40,988 bases of DNA, taken from Pseudomonadota bacterium (lineage in GTDB: Bacteria > Desulfobacterota > Syntrophobacteria > Syntrophobacterales > Syntrophobacteraceae). The stretch covers positions 1-40,988 of the forward strand of contig JAEZHY010000072.1 of assembly GCA_023416335.1 (NCBI GenBank). Reading direction: 5' to 3'. The translations under genes were made by a program, and so were the position numbers. Position 1 is the stretch's first letter, and each line of letters starts with the position of its first letter. Shown one piece after another: positions 33,676 through 40,988 of this stretch. The notes beneath the pieces are model-generated. The model was not told the origin of the DNA. It made no database searches and saw only the letters and a program-made list of their open reading frames with translations.

Positions 33676-34582
33676 AGACACAAAGGTATTCAAATCAGGA
33701 TATGTCGCCATTGTCGGCGCACCGAACGTGGGAAAATCCACTCTGCTGAACCGGCTTTTGAAGCAGAAGATCTCGATCATCGCGCCCAAGCCGCAGACTA
33801 CAAGGAACAGAATCGTCGGGATACTCACGGGCGAAAACTACCAGATCGTTCTGGTGGACACACCGGGGATACACAAAGCCCAGGATGAATTCAACCGAGG
33901 CCTTGTGGACACCGCCCTTTCCTCGCTGAGCGAAGCGGATGCGATCTGTTTCATGATCGAACCGGAAGGAGCCGGAAAGCAGACAAACGAGTTCATCCTC
34001 GAAAATCTCCGGTCGATCGGGACACCCGTGATTCTGGTTATCAACAAGGTTGATACTGTCAAAGACAAAAGAGAACTCCTCCCGCTGATCCAGAGATTTC
34101 AGGAGAAAAAGGAGTTCAAATCGATCATCCCTGCTTCCGCAATGACGGGAGACGGTGTCGGCGATATACTCAATGAGATCCTTTCCCTGCTTCCGGAAGG
34201 GCCGCAGTATTATCCGGAAGAATACGTGACCGATCAGCCCGAACGGTTCTTCGTCGCCGAACTCGTTCGGGAGAAGATATTTCATCTGATTCACCAGGAA
34301 ATCCCTTACGCCGTGGCCGTAATTGTCGATAAGTTCACGGAGATTCCGGAGAAGAACCGGATCGAGATAGACGCCACCATCAATGTCGAGCGCGATTCGC
34401 AGAAGGCAATCATAATAGGGAAGGGTGGCCAGATGCTCAAAGAGATCGGCAAGCAGGCCCGCAAAGAAATTGAAGCCTTCCTGGGATGCCATGTTTACCT
34501 GGCGCTGTTTGTAAGGGTTCAGAAAAACTGGAGGAAAGACCCTCGTGCCTTGCTGGAGTTCGGATATCGCCAAGGGCAATGA
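33665..34582 (+). CDS. era: GTPase Era
   Basis: 305 residues. An essential GTPase that binds the 3' end of 16S rRNA and assists 30S assembly. G1 GAPNVGKS, switch region QTTRNRI, G3 DTPG and G4 NKVD are all seen. The C-terminal KH domain spans residues 205-300 with IIIGKGGQMLKEIGKQARKE and the Era ending FVRVQKNWR. The GTG start overlaps the radical SAM gene by 11 nt and has AGGAGG 7 bp upstream. The last gene of the operon. Confidence 0.97.
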   Translation: MTAEDTKVFKSGYVAIVGAPNVGKSTLLNRLLKQKISIIAPKPQTTRNRIVGILTGENYQIVLVDTPGIHKAQDEFNRGLVDTALSSLSEADAICFMIEPEGAGKQTNEFILENLRSIGTPVILVINKVDTVKDKRELLPLIQRFQEKKEFKSIIPASAMTGDGVGDILNEILSLLPEGPQYYPEEYVTDQPERFFVAELVREKIFHLIHQEIPYAVAVIVDKFTEIPEKNRIEIDATINVERDSQKAIIIGKGGQMLKEIGKQARKEIEAFLGCHVYLALFVRVQKNWRKDPRALLEFGYRQGQ

Positions 34583-34599
34583 GGTAAGTTCGGTATTTC

Positions 34600-34818
34600 A
34601 GAAGCATCATGTCCGTTAGTTCCCAAGGTTCGGGGCTGTTGCCCAAACTGCCGCGACAGCCTCGAATGGCTTGTGAGCCACGATTTCCGTCATTCCGGTG
34701 GAAACCGGAATCCAGGCTTCCAAGGCGATTAATCGTGAAATCAATACCTTAGAAACTCTGGATCCCGGCTCAAAAACCTGCCGGGATGACGGGTTGGGGA
34801 ACTTGGCCGCAAAATACC
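34600..34818. repeat. MITE-like repeat, copy 1 (rearranged, lacks right end)
   Basis: Bases 34619-34818 follow copy 2 (39571-39819) in order: the left end (GTTCCCAAGG and GGGGCTGTTGCCCAAA), the TCATTCCGGTGGA hairpin, CTGGATCCCGGCT and GCCGGGATGACGGGTTGGGG, then GCAAAAT. The right inverted repeat is missing. Just outside the left end, 34600-34614 matches the block AGAAGC-N-TCATGTCC that lies inside the right end of copy 2, so this copy looks permuted, perhaps by recombination between two neighbouring copies. It fills the gap between era and the R3H ATPase gene. Confidence 0.8.
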
Positions 34819-34924
34819 CGGTAGGGCGCATGTTTTCAGGTACCTCCGTCGGGGTCTCTAGTGTTGCGCACCCGGAAAATGATTCCCGGCTGTCCCCTGA
34901 ATTAACCGACTTGCCCTTCCTGCA

Positions 34925-36484
34925 TCAGAAATAGTTCTCAACCGGGTGGATAATCACACGCCTGTTGGGTTCCTTACCGATGCTTTGCGTTCTCAGGCCG
35001 TTTCTTTCTGCAAGCATGTGCTGCAGGCGGCGTACATGGGAATTTCTGGGGGAGAGTTCCACGGGTTCGCCGGCTTCGCGAATCGTCTCGATAGCGGCTT
35101 CAGCTTCCCGAATCCCCGCGTTTTCCTGTTCGTCCAACAACTCTTCCGGAGTAAACAGCGAACGAAGGAAATTCTCCATCTGAACGGATGTGTTGCTCTT
35201 GAGGACGTATCTTGGAATGCCGCGAGCCTCTGCTTCGCGTATGTCCCGGGGCTGTCTCTTTTCCTGGGACTTCAACGTCAGGATAAGATCGGACCTGTCG
35301 ATGTCGGCGGCAATGACGGCAGAGACCCTCAGTTTTTGAATGGCCCGTTCGAGACGAATGCGGCTTACTCCATACGAGAAGATCCTCAAATTTCGACGTT
35401 TCTTTCGTTTCTGCGCAAGCTGGAGAATCGGAATTTCGGCAACGGTATCGGAAGGACTTTCCTCCGGTTCGGCCCGGCTTACCTCTACCGTTCCGTCCTC
35501 AGCCCTCATGCGAATCTCCGGAGAAGGCCGGAATCCGCGAAGAAACCGGTCCACGACATCCGTCACATTTTCGTACACGGCCAGCTTATCGCGTTCCTGA
35601 ATTTCGATCATGACATTGAAGGTGGGCGGGGCCTTCCGTTCGAGTACGGTCTTCTGCGTCCTGCGCCTCCTTGCTTCTTCGTCTGACAGTGTCACTGTCT
35701 GAATGCCGCCGACGAGGTCCATCAAGGTCGGGTTTTGAAGCAGGTTTTCGAGGGTCTTTCCGTGCGCGGTCGCGATGAGTTGGACCCCGCGTTCGGCAAT
35801 AGTGCGCGCGGCGGCGGCTTCCGCCTCGGTGCCGATCTCGTCGATGACTATCACCTGCGGCATGTGATTTTCGACCGCTTCTATCATTACGGAATGCTGC
35901 TTGTGAGGTGAAGGGACTTGCATGCGGCGTGCCCGTCCGATCCCGGGGTGTGGGATATCTCCGTCGCCGCCGATCTCGTTTGAAGTATCGACTATGATGA
36001 CTCTCTTGCCCAGATCGTCGGCAAGCACCCGGGCAGCTTCGCGAAGAAGGGTGGTTTTCCCGACACCGGGAGGTCCCAGGAGCAGAAGCGATTTCCCTTC
36101 CTCGATCACGTCACGGATGATATCGACGGTGCCGAAAACGGCCCTGCCAACCCTGCAGGTAAGGCCAATTATCGATCCGGTTCTGTTCCGGATTGCAGAG
36201 ATGCGATGAAGAGTCCGTTCGATGCCCGCGCGGTTGTCTTCGGAAAACTTTCCAACGCGGGAAACCACATAGTTGATATCGTCGTGGGAAACCTGGTCGC
36301 CTGAGATGTCCTGCATGCTGTTTTCGAGGCGGGCTTCGGGATGCCTGCCGAGATCCAGCACTATCTCTAAAAGGGAATGATAATCGCCCCTGGATTCGAG
36401 TTTTTCACGAACGTGGCGGGGAAGTACCTCCAGCAGCAATTCCAGATCGTCGTTTGCCGGTTCCGTAATCACGCATGTCTCCAT
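34925..36484 (-). CDS. Ycf45/SpoIIIAA-like AAA ATPase with R3H domain
   Basis: 519 residues. Central P-loop ATPase of the SpoIIIAA/Ycf45 type: Walker A LLLGPPGVGKTTLLR (near residue 138), Walker B VIVIDEIGTEAEA, and the sensor-like QLIATAHG. An N-terminal R3H-preceding helical region (LPRHVREKLES) and a C-terminal R3H-like module (RRLQHMLAERNGLRTQSIGKEPNRRV) bind nucleic acid. A middle section (residues 385-450) is a basic KR-rich helical domain. Family members are widespread in cyanobacteria and deltaproteobacteria; the role is unclear, possibly in RNA or DNA handling. A GTG at 36472 has GGAG at 6 bp and may be the true start instead of the ATG. Confidence 0.88.
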   Translation of the reverse strand: METCVITEPANDDLELLLEVLPRHVREKLESRGDYHSLLEIVLDLGRHPEARLENSMQDISGDQVSHDDINYVVSRVGKFSEDNRAGIERTLHRISAIRNRTGSIIGLTCRVGRAVFGTVDIIRDVIEEGKSLLLLGPPGVGKTTLLREAARVLADDLGKRVIIVDTSNEIGGDGDIPHPGIGRARRMQVPSPHKQHSVMIEAVENHMPQVIVIDEIGTEAEAAAARTIAERGVQLIATAHGKTLENLLQNPTLMDLVGGIQTVTLSDEEARRRRTQKTVLERKAPPTFNVMIEIQERDKLAVYENVTDVVDRFLRGFRPSPEIRMRAEDGTVEVSRAEPEESPSDTVAEIPILQLAQKRKKRRNLRIFSYGVSRIRLERAIQKLRVSAVIAADIDRSDLILTLKSQEKRQPRDIREAEARGIPRYVLKSNTSVQMENFLRSLFTPEELLDEQENAGIREAEAAIETIREAGEPVELSPRNSHVRRLQHMLAERNGLRTQSIGKEPNRRVIIHPVENYF

Positions 36485-36507
36485 TAAGTCGTTGTATTTG
36501 CTAGTTC

Positions 36508-36535
36508 ATTATACAACGAAAACAAACCTGCTCAA
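36508..36535 (-). promoter_or_regulatory. Sigma70 promoter of the R3H ATPase gene
   Basis: On the minus strand TTGAGC (36530-36535) and a perfect TATAAT (36508-36513) are 16 bp apart. Transcription should start near 36501, giving a leader of 17-29 nt depending on the start codon used. Confidence 0.72.
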
Positions 36536-36698
36536 ATCGTCATAATTATTGGATCGAGGATGTCAATCGAGGCGCAGGCAAGAACGGCGGGACTACGATG
36601 GAGCAGGATAAACTATTGTACGAAGAGGCAGGTTGAGGCAGATACCGGTAGACGACAATCTGACCCCGGATGTCTTCCACTTTCCCTCCCCTTGCGTG

Positions 36699-36738
36699 TA
36701 AAAACGAAAGGCCGAAACCTGCGAAGAGATCCCGGCCT
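36699..36738 (-). terminator. Rho-independent terminator of the acyl-CoA ligase operon
   Basis: On the minus strand AGGCCG (36733-36738) pairs with CGGCCT (36709-36714) and is followed by TTCGTTTTT. It lies about 30 bp downstream of the ligase stop. Confidence 0.75.
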
Positions 36739-36767
36739 CACTGTGACGAAATTCGACCACGATTAGG

Positions 36768-38414
36768 CTAAGCGTTTGGAAACATCTCGGCTGCAATTTC
36801 GCGCAGCTTGAATTTCTGCACTTTGCCGCTAGCGGTAAGCGGATACTTGTCTACGAAAGCCACATATTTTGGAATTTTGTACCTGGAAATCTTACCGCGG
36901 CAAAAATCCTTTATATCTTCCGGCGAGTATTGGTGGCCGTCCTTCATGATAACAAAAGCACCGACTTCTTCGCCGAATTTGGCGCTGGCAACACCCACCA
37001 CCTGAACATCCTGAATGCCGTCCATCTTGAAGATGAACTCCTCAACCTCGCGCGGGTATACATTCTCGCCGCCGCGGATGATCATGTCTTTGTGGCGTCC
37101 GGTTATGGTGATGTACCCGTCGTCGTCCATAACGCCAAGGTCGCCCGAATGGAGCCATCCGTCTTTGTCGATGGTCTGCGCGGTTGCCTCGGGCATTTTA
37201 TAATAACCCTTCATACTATTATAGCCGCGGCAGCAAATCTCACCCGGGACTCCATTCGGAATGGGTTCACGCGTTTCGGGGTCTTTGATGGCCACTTCGA
37301 TGGCAGGCATAGCCTTTCCGACCGTTTCGACGCGATGGCGGACCGTGTCCGTCGTGGTTGTCTGAGTCATCACGGGGGACGCTTCGGTCAGACCGTAGCA
37401 GATGGTGACCTCCCGCATATACATTTTTTCCATGACCGCCTGCATGGCGGAAACCGGGCAGGGAGAACCGGCCATGATGCCGGTGCGCAGGGAGCTGAAA
37501 TCGAACTTGCTGAACAGCTTGTGCTGGAGGATGGAGATGAACATTGTCGGGACTCCGTAGAGCGCCGTACAGCGTTCGCCTTCGACCGCGGCCATCACCT
37601 GGACCGGATCGAAGCTCTCCAGGAAGACCATGGCACTTGCGTGATTCACAGCAGCGAGAACGCCAAGCACGCAGCCGAAGCAGTGGAACAAAGGCACAGG
37701 AAGGCAGACCCTGTCGTTGGAACGGAGCTTTTGATTCTCCCCGATCCAAAACCCATTGTTCCCGATATTATAATGCGTCAGCATGACCCCCTTTGGGAAG
37801 CCTGTGGTGCCCGAAGTGTACTGCATGTTGACGACGTCATCGGGGTGGAGGTCTGCCTGACGGGCTTTATACTCCTCATCGGAAACCATATTGCTGAGTG
37901 AGATGACCTCGAAAACGGAGTACATTCCACGATGTTTCTCGTGACCGAGGAAGAAAACGCGCTTCAGATAGGGAAATTTGTCGCTTTTGAGATAGCCCCT
38001 TTGCTGGGTCTTCAGTTCGGGGACCAGTTCATAGATCGTCTGGACGTAATCGGTGTCCCTGTAGCCGTCGATGACAAAGATGTTTTCACAGTCGGACTGC
38101 TCCAGCAGGTAGGCCAGTTCGGCCACCTTATACAAGGTATTTACCGTCAGGAGTATCGCGCCGATCTTTGCCGTAGCGAACTGCAGAGCGACCCAGTACG
38201 GGACATTTGTCGCCCAGACAGCGACTTTCTCGCCTTTCTGTATCCCGAGTGCCATCAAGCCCTTGGCAATTTGGTCCACAAGCTCACCGAACTGGCGGTA
38301 GGTGAGTCGAAAATCACGGTCATAGTAGACGACAGCATCGCCATCCGGATTGTTCTTAATCGCTCTGTCAAGGATTTGCCCCAACGTCAGGGACTGGAGG
38401 ACTCCGTTTTCCAT
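36768..38414 (-). CDS. AMP-dependent acyl-CoA synthetase/ligase
   Basis: 548 residues from the ATG at 38414, 19 bp after the regulator stop; an upstream GTG (38477) would overlap the regulator. It activates a carboxylic acid (probably a fatty acid) as acyl-AMP and joins it to CoA. P-loop YTSGTTGFPKG, A5 YGLTEASP, A8 RHKDMIIRGGENVYP and the catalytic Lys in TASGKVQKFKLRE are present. The motif pattern fits the FadD/acyl-CoA ligase group used in syntrophic or sulfate-reducing beta-oxidation. Substrate length cannot be read from the sequence. It is co-transcribed with the cupin-HTH regulator and ends at a terminator. Confidence 0.94.
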   Translation of the reverse strand: MENGVLQSLTLGQILDRAIKNNPDGDAVVYYDRDFRLTYRQFGELVDQIAKGLMALGIQKGEKVAVWATNVPYWVALQFATAKIGAILLTVNTLYKVAELAYLLEQSDCENIFVIDGYRDTDYVQTIYELVPELKTQQRGYLKSDKFPYLKRVFFLGHEKHRGMYSVFEVISLSNMVSDEEYKARQADLHPDDVVNMQYTSGTTGFPKGVMLTHYNIGNNGFWIGENQKLRSNDRVCLPVPLFHCFGCVLGVLAAVNHASAMVFLESFDPVQVMAAVEGERCTALYGVPTMFISILQHKLFSKFDFSSLRTGIMAGSPCPVSAMQAVMEKMYMREVTICYGLTEASPVMTQTTTTDTVRHRVETVGKAMPAIEVAIKDPETREPIPNGVPGEICCRGYNSMKGYYKMPEATAQTIDKDGWLHSGDLGVMDDDGYITITGRHKDMIIRGGENVYPREVEEFIFKMDGIQDVQVVGVASAKFGEEVGAFVIMKDGHQYSPEDIKDFCRGKISRYKIPKYVAFVDKYPLTASGKVQKFKLREIAAEMFPNA

Positions 38415-38433
38415 GGCCTGTTCAATCCTGCTT

Positions 38434-39003
38434 CTATTCGGGAAAATAAAGAACTGCGTAGATTTCCGCTCTGTCACCGCGGCAACTCACATAATGAGGA
38501 ACAACCGAGTTGTAATAGATACTGTCGCCTGCCTTGAGGATATGGACTTCCTGCCCGTAGAAAACCTCGACTTCACCGGAAAGCACGACAATGAATTCTT
38601 CCCCTTCATGAAAGGAGAGTTTCTTGTCCTCTTCCGGCTCGGGAAGAATTTCGATGTAGAAGGGTTCCATGTGCCGGTCCTTCTTTCCGCGTCCGAGGGA
38701 ATGGAACCTCAGGGCGACCGGCTTGTCCTTTCCCTTGTGCATGCTCAGCTCTTCTTTTCTGCCTTCGCGGCGAACGATGAGCGGGTCCTTGCTGAACTGA
38801 TCGTCCAGAAAGGTCCCAAGCCGCAATCCGAGCACGCGGGCAATTTTGAGAAGCGGTCCAAGAGAGGGGTAAATGTTGTCTTCTTCTATTGCTTCAATAA
38901 AATCCAGGTTCAGGCCGCTCCGGGCAGCAAGTTCATCGCGTGATATTTCTCTGGCTTCCCTCAATCGCTTAATCCGTGATCCAACTTTTTCTTCCGTTGT
39001 CAA
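38434..39003 (-). CDS. HTH-cupin transcriptional regulator
   Basis: 189 residues. The TTG start has GGGAGG 7 bp upstream. The N-terminal XRE-type HTH spans residues 8-63 (IKRLREAREISRDELAARSG and LDFIEAIEEDNIYP) and a C-terminal cupin_2 sensor spans about 115-185 (HEGEEFIVVLSGEVEVFYG, GDSIYYNSVVPHYV). Such regulators sense a small molecule in the cupin barrel and control neighbouring metabolic genes. It is immediately upstream of the acyl-CoA ligase, so control of that gene in response to an acid or acyl compound is likely (inference). No palindromic operator was recognised upstream. Confidence 0.92.
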   Translation of the reverse strand: MTTEEKVGSRIKRLREAREISRDELAARSGLNLDFIEAIEEDNIYPSLGPLLKIARVLGLRLGTFLDDQFSKDPLIVRREGRKEELSMHKGKDKPVALRFHSLGRGKKDRHMEPFYIEILPEPEEDKKLSFHEGEEFIVVLSGEVEVFYGQEVHILKAGDSIYYNSVVPHYVSCRGDRAEIYAVLYFPE

Positions 39004-39291
39004 AACGAAACCTCCCTCATGTAATATTAGACCCAGCCAATCCCACTCGACCTGAAGGTACGAGAGGGAAACCTTCCCAATAGCGGAACGTCACCGCTCC
39101 GCTGCTGTCCGGACCCGGTGTTGGTTCATTAGCGGTAGATTGGGATTAGTTCGCGACCAGTTCTGAAGGCAAGCAATTCCCCGGACAATTTCGTGTAAGG
39201 CCCCCTTATAGCCCGACTTTTTCCTATATTAAAGAGGAAAATGGCGCGACCGCCTTGATATGCACTAAAAATAGGCTCTTTCAGCCCCGTC

Positions 39292-39327
39292 GGGTCTAGG
39301 CACGGTCAGGAAACCATGCCTAGACCC
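39292..39327. repeat. 11-bp perfect inverted repeat
   Basis: GGGTCTAGGCA (39292-39302) and TGCCTAGACCC (39317-39327) surround a 14-nt loop. No T-run follows, so it may be one end of a palindromic intergenic element. Confidence 0.7.
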
Positions 39328-39395
39328 AACGAGGGAATGGAACCCGGATTCGGAAAGGCGGCAGCGACGGTAGGGTGGGTACGTCGGTTTTGGGG

Positions 39396-39452
39396 GTGCC
39401 CACCCGTTCAGCCATCCCGATGGGACCCGTCCAAGGGACGGCGGGTGGGCAC
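39396..39452. repeat. Nested palindrome (cruciform-like)
   Basis: An outer stem of GTGCCCACCCG (39396-39406) with CGGGTGGGCAC (39442-39452) encloses an inner hairpin CCGTCC/GGACGG (39427-39432 with 39436-39441) and a short TCCC/GGGA stem. A multi-branch structure of this kind is typical of REP or BIME-like elements. Confidence 0.7.
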
Positions 39453-39570
39453 GATGAAGCTCAATGCCTGGATGGCGGTAATTGTTTCCGGGTGTGAAGC
39501 GCAGAGGCTGCGACAGGGCTGCCGTGAGAGGCACTGCACGTACCGGATACTATCCGGCCTGCCGGGGCGG

Positions 39571-39819
39571 GGTTCCCAAGGCGGAGGGGCTGTTGCCCAA
39601 ATTCCCGCGGTAGCTTCAGATTGCGTACCAGATCGATTTCGTCATTCCGGTGGAGATCCAGGCCTTTGGGGCGGATTAACAGTGAGTTCAAGCTTTTAAA
39701 AATCCTGGATCCCGGCTTAAAAGCACTGCCGGGATGACGGGTTGGGGGCTTCGTCGCAAAATGCCCCCCAAAAGAAGCTTCATGTCCATTTGGGCAACAG
39801 CCCCCGGACCTTGGGAACC
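39571..39819. mobile_element. MITE-like non-autonomous element, copy 2 (complete)
   Basis: 249 bp bounded by 32-bp terminal inverted repeats, 39571-39602 and 39788-39819, which begin GGTTCCCAAGG and end GGGGCTGTTGCCCAAAT with about four mismatches between arms. The interior has two hairpins (TCATTCCGGTGGA and CTGGATCCCGGCTT with GCCGGGATGACGGG) shared with copy 1. No coding capacity. No unambiguous target duplication; GCGG occurs at the left edge and again one base beyond the right edge. Confidence 0.8.
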
Positions 39820-39893
39820 AGCGGTGTATTTCCTTTAAGCAACAACATTGACGATGAAACCCACCCTATGCCGACAAAATAGTTTTTGCCCTT

Positions 39894-40904
39894 TTAGGCG
39901 TCTTCATCCACCACCAGGACCCCGGAGCCCTCGATTCTTCCCTGCTTCAATCTAAGAAGAGCCTCGTTTGCTTCTTGTAGAGGGAACAGTTCGACCTGGG
40001 GCTTCAGCGGAATTTCGGCTGCGATGCGCAGCAATTCCACTCCGTCTTCACGAGTATTGGCTGTGACGCTTTGAATTTTTTTCTCATAAAAGAGGTGTCT
40101 TTCGTAGGCCATCTCGGGAATAGGAGTCATGTAAATGCCGGCGAGGGCAAGTGCTCCGCCCTTTCTGAGATGCTCAAGAGCGACGGGGACCAGGTTTCCG
40201 GCTGGAGCGAATATAATCGCGCTGTCCGCTTCTACGGGCATATCCTGCGCATTCTCGCCAACCCACACGGCTCCGAGCTTCGCGGCTAAGTCCCGGTGTT
40301 TGGCTCCTCTGGTACAGACATAGACCTTGCATCCCATATGGAGAGCGATCTGTAAAACTATATGCGCGGATGAACCGAATCCATATATCGCAAGGCGCTC
40401 GCCAGGCAGAATACGGCTTTGTTTCAGACTTCTATAACCTATGATCCCCGCACACAAAAGAGGCGGGGCTTCAGAATCCTCAAAAGTTTCGGGGATTGCA
40501 TAAGCGAATTCTTCATTCACAACGGCGTACTCGGCATATCCACCCGGCAAATGGTACCCGGTAAACAGGGCGTTCTCGCATAGATTTTCCTGACCGGCTC
40601 TGCAATATACGCATTGACCGCAGGTATGCCCCAGCCAGGCAATTCCAATCCTCCGGCCGATCTTGAATCTGTTAGCTCCGGGACCGATTCCGTCGACAAT
40701 GCCTATAACCTGATGCCCCGGGATCACCTGCCGGCCGGGAAAAGGCAGTTCACACTCGATTACATGGAGGTCGGTTCTGCAAATTCCGCAGGTCCGCACC
40801 TTTATCCTGACCTGGTGCGGGCCGGGCTCCGGCTTTGGGATATCCATCAATTTAAGGGGTGCTTCTTCAATCGGGGCGCAGCGTTCAAGAACCATTGCCT
40901 TCAT
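39894..40904 (-). CDS. Zinc-dependent alcohol dehydrogenase (medium-chain, AdhA-like)
   Basis: 336 residues; AAGGGGGT lies 5 bp before the ATG. Oxidises an alcohol or reduces an aldehyde with NAD(P). Catalytic zinc ligands are in TCGICRTDLH (Cys39) and PGHQ (His64); the Gln after GH in place of Glu is common in the zinc-binding alcohol dehydrogenase family 2 (TIGR02822-like). The structural zinc loop CGQCVYCRAGQENLC is present (near residue 95). The nucleotide-binding turn is GFGSSAH, a loose GxGxxG. Substrate unknown; no operon partner is visible to the left, and the right side is cut by the window. Confidence 0.93.
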   Translation of the reverse strand: MKAMVLERCAPIEEAPLKLMDIPKPEPGPHQVRIKVRTCGICRTDLHVIECELPFPGRQVIPGHQVIGIVDGIGPGANRFKIGRRIGIAWLGHTCGQCVYCRAGQENLCENALFTGYHLPGGYAEYAVVNEEFAYAIPETFEDSEAPPLLCAGIIGYRSLKQSRILPGERLAIYGFGSSAHIVLQIALHMGCKVYVCTRGAKHRDLAAKLGAVWVGENAQDMPVEADSAIIFAPAGNLVPVALEHLRKGGALALAGIYMTPIPEMAYERHLFYEKKIQSVTANTREDGVELLRIAAEIPLKPQVELFPLQEANEALLRLKQGRIEGSGVLVVDEDA

Positions 40905-40988
40905 TCGTTACCCCCTTTCTCAAACGGATTGCAGGTTGATTTGTTTCGGCATTTTCTTCATAATGCCGTAAGCCAATCAGAGCAACGG

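Larger units (their letters stand above)
39004..39570. other. Intergenic palindrome-rich DNA
   Basis: No gene. The first 250 nt hold the regulator promoter region. The rest has two large palindromes listed separately and high GC. ORFs here (39265-39534 minus, 39316-39699 plus) run through the palindromes and are not believed. Confidence 0.5.

Noticed and set aside
33695..34579. 294-codon minus-strand ORF
   Set aside because: Antisense shadow of era.

Overview
The window reads as a piece of the chromosome of an anaerobic Deltaproteobacterium (Desulfobacterota; Syntrophobacter-like by the gene mix, but this is an inference and not a species call). Supporting signs are a selenocysteine tRNA (selC), a DUF362/4Fe-4S protein, GTP-dependent PEP carboxykinase, a cupin-HTH regulator next to an acyl-CoA ligase, and the rnc - radical SAM - era cluster. 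The left half (1 to about 21.8 kb) is accessory DNA; the right half (about 22 to 41 kb) is ordinary chromosome.

Region 1 (1-8884) is an accessory segment. It holds a tyrosine integrase cut by the window edge and a frameshifted gene whose C-terminal half carries family-A (DNA polymerase I / T7 RNA polymerase type) palm motifs. A long structured non-coding stretch and a putative defence protein (nucleoside-deoxyribosyltransferase/TIR-like fold plus winged helix) follow. Then come several small membrane or secreted proteins, a four-gene minus-strand cluster of unknown genes, and a serine recombinase ending 94 bp before a selC remnant.

Region 2 (8885-21819) is a clearly bounded integrative element in selC. 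The 3' part of tRNA-Sec is duplicated as a perfect 68-bp direct repeat at 8885-8952 (attL) and 21721-21788 (attR, inside the intact selC). The roughly 12.8 kb between them carries an unknown gene, a complete type I restriction-modification system (hsdM-hsdS-hsdR), a winged-helix protein, an unknown small protein, a small HTH-like protein and a tyrosine integrase with an N-terminal zinc ribbon next to selC.

Region 3 (22-41 kb) is backbone: an outer-membrane barrel protein, an exported protein, a methyltransferase, a CHASE3-type histidine kinase with a CheY-like response regulator, DUF362/ferredoxin and DUF1614 proteins, pckG, a GmhB-type phosphatase, rnc, a radical SAM enzyme, era, a Ycf45/SpoIIIAA-like R3H ATPase, an acyl-CoA ligase with its cupin-HTH regulator, and a zinc alcohol dehydrogenase. 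Two intergenic regions (34.6-34.8 and 39.3-39.8 kb) carry a MITE-like repeat with 32-bp terminal inverted repeats and other large palindromes.

Most promising for novelty: the polymerase-like gene and its non-coding neighbour, the unknown four-gene cluster at 6.0-7.9 kb, and the apparent tandem use of selC by elements with different recombinase types.
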